64,000 bases of DNA, taken from contig OZ271855.1 in NCBI GenBank assembly GCA_965601955.1, positions 2,914,001 to 2,978,000 of the forward strand, given 5' to 3'. Under the pieces are notes generated by a model. The model searched no databases. It was not told the DNA's origin and saw only the letters and a program-made list of their open reading frames with translations. A program made the translations under genes and the position numbers. This DNA is from RHLJ01 sp965601955. GTDB lineage: Bacteria > Bacteroidota > Rhodothermia > Balneolales > Balneolaceae. Positions within the stretch are counted from its first letter, which is position 1, and every line of letters begins with the position of its first letter. Shown piece after piece: positions 60,426 through 64,000 of the stretch.

Positions 60426-60911
60426 CTATTTCCTGCCCTGATGCATTTGACGTCCATTTTGGGCTTTCTTCATTCTTTTGAATTTCCCTCCCATGGTGTC
60501 AAATTTCAGTTTTTGTTCGTCGGTAAGGAGGTTACGAACCTCCTGGCGTGTATTTAATCGGATTAGTTGAAGTTCTGTTTTCAAGTCACCGATTTCACGT
60601 ACTACATCTTCGGCCTTGCCAAAATCAGCTTCTTCGCCAGAGGTAAGGCTTCGAAGTTGTGCCTGCTTCTCCCTAAGCTCATTTTGGACAGGCAACACTG
60701 CCTTTTGGCTTTCAAACCTGATCTCTTCAATCTGCTCTTTTTGTTCGTCACTTAAATCAAGGCCTTTACCTTGAAAGCCTCGGTCTGCCTGTTGAGCATG
60801 CATAGCTCGTTGAGCCATTGCTTTTCGTTGTTCTCCCCTTTGTTGGGCTAATGCCTGGGTACTTGTAATCGCAAATACTGCAATGATGAATAATTGGGCT
60901 ACTCTTTTCAT
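60426..60911 (-). CDS. Spy/CpxP-like periplasmic protein, operon start
   Basis: A 161-residue protein with signal peptide (MKRVAQLFIIAVFAITSTQALA) and a mostly helical mature part with LTxEQ-like motifs: GLDLSDEQKEQIEEIRFESQ and VRNLLTDEQKLKFDTM. Arg-, Gln- and Lys-rich termini (QQRGEQRKAMAQRAMHAQQA) suit the periplasmic chaperone/stress family. It is five bases before the ECF sigma gene. The operon's two LTxEQ proteins flank the sigma and anti-sigma genes. Confidence 0.88.
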   Translation of the reverse strand: MKRVAQLFIIAVFAITSTQALAQQRGEQRKAMAQRAMHAQQADRGFQGKGLDLSDEQKEQIEEIRFESQKAVLPVQNELREKQAQLRSLTSGEEADFGKAEDVVREIGDLKTELQLIRLNTRQEVRNLLTDEQKLKFDTMGGKFKRMKKAQNGRQMHQGRK

Positions 60912-61017
60912 AGCGGTTTCCTATTCTTTTTTCTTTTTTTGATTCAGTTTATTTGAGGCCGCCTCACTTACTTAGAAACCAAAAAAGAGAAAAGCGTTCG
61001 CGGGACAGACAATTTTT

Positions 61018-61074
61018 CAATTAGCAATGACTCAATGTCCAATTGGTCATTGTTAATTGAACCATTGCTAATTG
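61018..61074. repeat. Nested palindrome between two operons
   Basis: CAATTAGCAATG (61018-61029) pairs exactly with CATTGCTAATTG (61063-61074). Inside, CAATGTCCAATTGGTCATTG (61033-61052) is itself a near-perfect palindrome. It may terminate the secretion operon or serve as a regulatory site. Confidence 0.5.
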
Positions 61075-61090
61075 TACAATTGCATAATTG

Positions 61091-62218
61091 CTACCCCACC
61101 ACATTCACCATCTCGAAAATAGGCAGGTATAGCGCAACAATAATAGCTCCCAGGATAAGACCAATAAATACGATGAGTACCGGCTCGATTACCGAAGTTA
61201 AGCCTTCAACCATGATATCCACTTCTTCTTCATAAAGAGAACCCACTTGCTGCAGCATTTCGTCCAGGCTGGCTGTTTCCTCTCCCACACTAATCATTTG
61301 AGTTACCATAATGGGAAAGATTAAACTTTTGCTCAATGACTTGTTCAGGCTCTTTCCTTTCCGAATAGATTTGCCCATTTCAGAAATCTCTTCATTTAGG
61401 ATGCTATTCGAAGTAGATTTTTTGAGCACATCCAGCGACTCAGATAAGGTAACCCCACTATGTAGTAACGTTGATAAGGTACTGGTAAACTGACTGACCA
61501 GACCTTTTGAGTACATAGCTCCGAAATAAGGAATCTTCAGCCTCAACAAATTTATAAACCGATTCCCCTTTTCGGTTCTCAATAAAAACCGGATAAGAAT
61601 AACGATTGCCAGTAATCCAATCACAATAACCAGTAAGTTTTGAGTTAAGAACTCGCTAACCGTCAATATCAGCTGGGTTGGACCGGGAAGCTCAGCATCA
61701 AAATCACGATACATATCCACAAAGGTTGGAACTACAAATACCAGCAAGAAACTTACAGCTGCGATGGCTACTGTAATAATGATAGAAGGATACACCAGTG
61801 CCATCCGGATTTTTTGCTTCAATTTATAGGCCTTTTCCTGGTAGCTGGAAAGCCGTAGGAGCACGTCATCCAACACCCCGGAGACTTCTCCTACCTCGGT
61901 AAGCTGGATATAAATAGAATCAAATACAGAGGTGAAGTTCTTCATCCCCTGGGATAAACTTCTTCCCCGTTTAACTTCCTTTCTCAGTTGAGTGATAATC
62001 TCTTTAAACCTCTTATGATTAACCTGTTCGATACTGGTATCTAAAGCCCTTAAAAGAGGCAGTTTTGCCTTCAACATAACCGCCAGGTTCCGGGTAAACT
62101 CGATGACTAGTTTTTCGGGCACTTCTTTTACAAAAGGGAGTTTAATATCCTTTGAAAGAATACCACCAGAACTGGCTCCCTTTTGTTGCTTTGCTATGGT
62201 TTTAGGAAGTGCGGCCAT
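61091..62218 (-). CDS. Type II secretion/type IV pilus inner-membrane protein (GspF/PilC)
   Basis: A 375-residue protein of the T2SSF family, somewhat shorter than E. coli GspF. It has two cytoplasmic repeats (FTRNLAVMLKAKLPLLRALD, then FTSTLSTLLHSGVTLSESLD) and three membrane helices (IIITVAIAAVSFLLVFVVPT, LLVIVIGLLAIVILIRFLL, PVLIVFIGLILGAIIVALYL). It anchors the pilus or pseudopilus machine in the inner membrane. It lies at the end of an operon with prepilin-like genes; the ATPase and secretin are outside the window. Confidence 0.93.
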   Translation of the reverse strand: MAALPKTIAKQQKGASSGGILSKDIKLPFVKEVPEKLVIEFTRNLAVMLKAKLPLLRALDTSIEQVNHKRFKEIITQLRKEVKRGRSLSQGMKNFTSVFDSIYIQLTEVGEVSGVLDDVLLRLSSYQEKAYKLKQKIRMALVYPSIIITVAIAAVSFLLVFVVPTFVDMYRDFDAELPGPTQLILTVSEFLTQNLLVIVIGLLAIVILIRFLLRTEKGNRFINLLRLKIPYFGAMYSKGLVSQFTSTLSTLLHSGVTLSESLDVLKKSTSNSILNEEISEMGKSIRKGKSLNKSLSKSLIFPIMVTQMISVGEETASLDEMLQQVGSLYEEEVDIMVEGLTSVIEPVLIVFIGLILGAIIVALYLPIFEMVNVVG

Positions 62219-62224
62219 GCAGGG

Positions 62225-62704
62225 TCATTTAATTGGGTTCCATAATACAGGTTTTCTTGACGATAGCATATACTCCTGCGATAAGCTCCTTCGGCCTTTA
62301 ACCTGGTCAAGCCTCCAAACCAAGACCTGGCTTTGTAGAAGGTTCGGTGGCTCAATATGAAGTGTTAAACTATCCATAGGGTAGATTTCCGGTTTTGAGC
62401 CATTTAGAAGCAAGGGACTGCTTCCTATCCAATAAGTCTTATGCGTTTCTAAACCGCCATTTAGAACTACTGTTGTATCCTGTACCTGCACATTGGTAGC
62501 TGACAGAACATCTTCGAATACTCTATGTTCTATAGCCGAATAATTGGAGTAAAACTCGGTATTTGTTCTCCATTGTATCATTTGCTGATTAATGAAAAAG
62601 AACACAGACCCTGCTACGCCCAGAACAATAGACACAATGGTTATCGAGACCAAAATCTCCACAATGGTATATCCATCTTCTTTTCTAAGATCTTTTAATA
62701 CCAT
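62225..62704 (-). CDS. Prepilin-type pseudopilin, GspJ/PulJ-like
   Basis: A 159-residue protein with a prepilin leader KEDGYTIVEILVSITIVSI: cleavage after Gly with Glu5 of the mature form, then a hydrophobic helix (GVAGSVFFFINQQ end). The rest is a short periplasmic domain with strands (TVVLNGGLETHKTYWIGSSP, LTLHIEPPNLLQSQ). Position after another prepilin and before GspF suggests a minor pseudopilin of the GspJ type, but the match is only to the leader and size. Translation is coupled: it overlaps the upstream gene's end by ten bases. Confidence 0.82.
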   Translation of the reverse strand: MVLKDLRKEDGYTIVEILVSITIVSIVLGVAGSVFFFINQQMIQWRTNTEFYSNYSAIEHRVFEDVLSATNVQVQDTTVVLNGGLETHKTYWIGSSPLLLNGSKPEIYPMDSLTLHIEPPNLLQSQVLVWRLDQVKGRRSLSQEYMLSSRKPVLWNPIK

Positions 62705-63051
62705 AACCGGGCCGTGTGAAGGGTTACTTTGGGAGTGCTAGCAGTGTCCCGCTTGAAGACTTCAATTTTGATTTCATACAAATCCTGGTTTCGACTCACT
62801 TCCTGCTTAATCCACCAGTTATCTTCTAAGAGAACAACCTTAGAGGAATCGTTCTCGGAAGCTAGCACCTGCTCCATGGTATTCCGGGCAAGATTATGAG
62901 CAATAATCTTATCCTTTGAAAGCGTATTGTTTCCGATGGTAGTGAGAAACATCGCCGAAGGGACCAGCACCGCCAACAAAATCGACATAGCGATTAATGA
63001 CTCTACCAGGGTATAGCCATCTTCACTTTTTATTTGCTTATTCCACCACAT
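62695..63051 (-). CDS. Prepilin-type pseudopilin, GspI-like
   Basis: A 118-residue protein with prepilin leader SEDGYTLVESLIAMSILLAV followed by a hydrophobic helix and a short domain (KIEVFKRDTASTPKVTLHTA). The N-terminal EDGYTLVESL with helix and small size resemble GspI. I start at 63051 (MWWNKQIK), as the frame above it lies inside the upstream gene's end and lacks the leader; the gene overlaps the stop of the upstream gene by 14 bases. Minor pseudopilin role inferred from context. Confidence 0.8.
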   Translation of the reverse strand: MWWNKQIKSEDGYTLVESLIAMSILLAVLVPSAMFLTTIGNNTLSKDKIIAHNLARNTMEQVLASENDSSKVVLLEDNWWIKQEVSRNQDLYEIKIEVFKRDTASTPKVTLHTARLWY

Positions 63052-64000
63052 TCCAATCCAATATTGAATAGTTAGTGGTATCGGAAAGACCAATAGGCAG
63101 TACAAAGTCATCAGGGCGCTGTGTAACATCAATAGTCGCATCCTTTAACCAGTTGATATAGCTTGTGGGAGATTCGTAGAAATAGAATTGATTGGTAAGT
63201 ACACTTCCACTTACTGTACCCAGCAATTCTGTTTGCCCTTGCGTATAAACTCCTCCCCTAATTGTTGCCTGAGGCCCGACCCTGATTCTCAAACGCTCAC
63301 GATTAAAAGAATTGGGCTGAAAGGGATACATAATCAACCCATCTACCACAGCCTGATCCCTGATATCAATGACTTCCTCCTTACCCCCATTTGAAAACTC
63401 TTTTGAGGAATAAACCAGGCTTGGATATAACAGGTAAGCATTATCTCTTACTGTAGCCTCTCCTTTTGTAAGTACCTGAGCAGTAACTCGCGCTCCTCCT
63501 CCAACCTGTAGCGATTTCCCGGCATAGAAAAGTAGATGAGTTCCTTTAGTGGCTCCTCCCACAAGCAAGGTATCCTCCACAATAAGCTTTGTGTAAGGTG
63601 CAAAAGAGTACGGCCCATTAATGGTGAGATTCCCCTTCACTATAATGAACAATTCCCTTTCGATAGATACCGCCTGGTTGGATTCCCATTCAGTGTTTCC
63701 GTCGAAAAAGAGAGTATCCTGGTTTATATCTGATGGGTTAAGTCCGGCAAAGGAAGTGGCGAACCTGGACAATGATGAATTACTGAATAAGGATTCAAAA
63801 TACTCCTGCTGCAGATTAAAGAGGGCATTATCAAACACAGGCATTCCTCCTTCTTCTTTCAGAGAAGATGTGGGTGCATTTATGGAACCCCGAAAGGGAA
63901 CCCCTTTAAAATCTTCTTCCCTGATCGTTTGATTCGTGGTATAAACATCTCCAGAAACCCTGGTTGTTCCTGTTACCGTGAGAGAAGAAGTGCTATCTCC
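63038..64000 (-). CDS. Pilus/pseudopilin operon protein, C-terminal part (runs off the window)
   Basis: The frame is open from the right edge (64000) with no stop, so this is the last 320 residues of a larger protein. An internal Met at 63844 is not its real start: the frame before it continues GDSTSSLTVTGTTRVSGDVY and TTNQTIREEDFKGVPFRG. The region is beta-rich and repetitive (LIVEDTLLVGGATKGTHLLF, RVTAQVLTKGEATVRDNAYL, GGVYTQGQTELLGTVSGSVL), resembling right-handed beta-helix or bactofilin-type structures, possibly with a prepilin leader further up. It overlaps the GspI-like gene, so it belongs to the same operon. Confidence 0.75.
   Translation of the reverse strand, partial: GDSTSSLTVTGTTRVSGDVYTTNQTIREEDFKGVPFRGSINAPTSSLKEEGGMPVFDNALFNLQQEYFESLFSNSSLSRFATSFAGLNPSDINQDTLFFDGNTEWESNQAVSIERELFIIVKGNLTINGPYSFAPYTKLIVEDTLLVGGATKGTHLLFYAGKSLQVGGGARVTAQVLTKGEATVRDNAYLLYPSLVYSSKEFSNGGKEEVIDIRDQAVVDGLIMYPFQPNSFNRERLRIRVGPQATIRGGVYTQGQTELLGTVSGSVLTNQFYFYESPTSYINWLKDATIDVTQRPDDFVLPIGLSDTTNYSILDWNVVE

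Overview
The window reads as chromosome of a free-living, Gram-negative member of the Bacteroidota/Balneolota/Rhodothermota group, most likely a marine or saline Balneolales-type bacterium (inference). The reasons are secreted proteins ending in the NYPNPFNP...TT type IX secretion sorting domain, propeller-type and AraC-output hybrid sensor kinases, a CX4CH cytochrome lipoprotein + YceI + DUF5777 operon, a small Hc1-like histone H1 protein, and moderate GC. I see no rRNA, tRNA, CRISPR array, phage or plasmid genes.

Layout. 1-7180: two paralogous propeller sensor kinases (the left one cut by the window edge), a LuxR-type response regulator, an outer-membrane-like protein and a large lipoprotein. 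7300-13250: a WG-repeat/TPR protein, the DUF5777-YceI-cytochrome operon, and an unusual hydrolase/cyclase-like/AraC fusion. 13650-38698: the accessory core. It holds three copies of a two-gene cassette: a large type IX secreted protein with a variable N-terminal part and a conserved C-terminal module of about 480 residues, followed on the same strand by a 59-66 residue PIDGGLG (PID-CTERM-like) protein. Among the cassettes lie signalling genes (receiver protein, hybrid kinase, solo LuxR HTH, TPR histidine kinase with response regulator), an EutB-EutC fusion, a broken GIY-YIG endonuclease gene and several families of palindromic intergenic repeats. 38826-54840: mostly housekeeping and stress genes (TetR regulator with a perfect operator, groES-groEL, rsmA, UspA, a DUF368 transporter, pcm, a ZIP transporter, an ArsR/AHSA1 pair, a peroxiredoxin-like protein, rlmN, a GH3/serine-hydrolase fusion, cytidine deaminase). 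55029-60911: histone H1-like protein, an NTF2-like protein, an FAD/Fe-S dehydrogenase, and an operon of Spy-like protein, ECF sigma, anti-sigma and Spy-like protein. 61091-64000: a type II secretion/type IV pilus-like operon that runs off the right edge.

The most interesting system is the triplicated cassette of giant secreted protein plus miniature PID-motif protein. The cassettes share terminator sequence and 3' ends, one has been interrupted by an unrelated gene, and the giant protein of the middle cassette has 28 FG-GAP/VCBS repeats arranged 14+7+7, as expected for four seven-bladed propellers.
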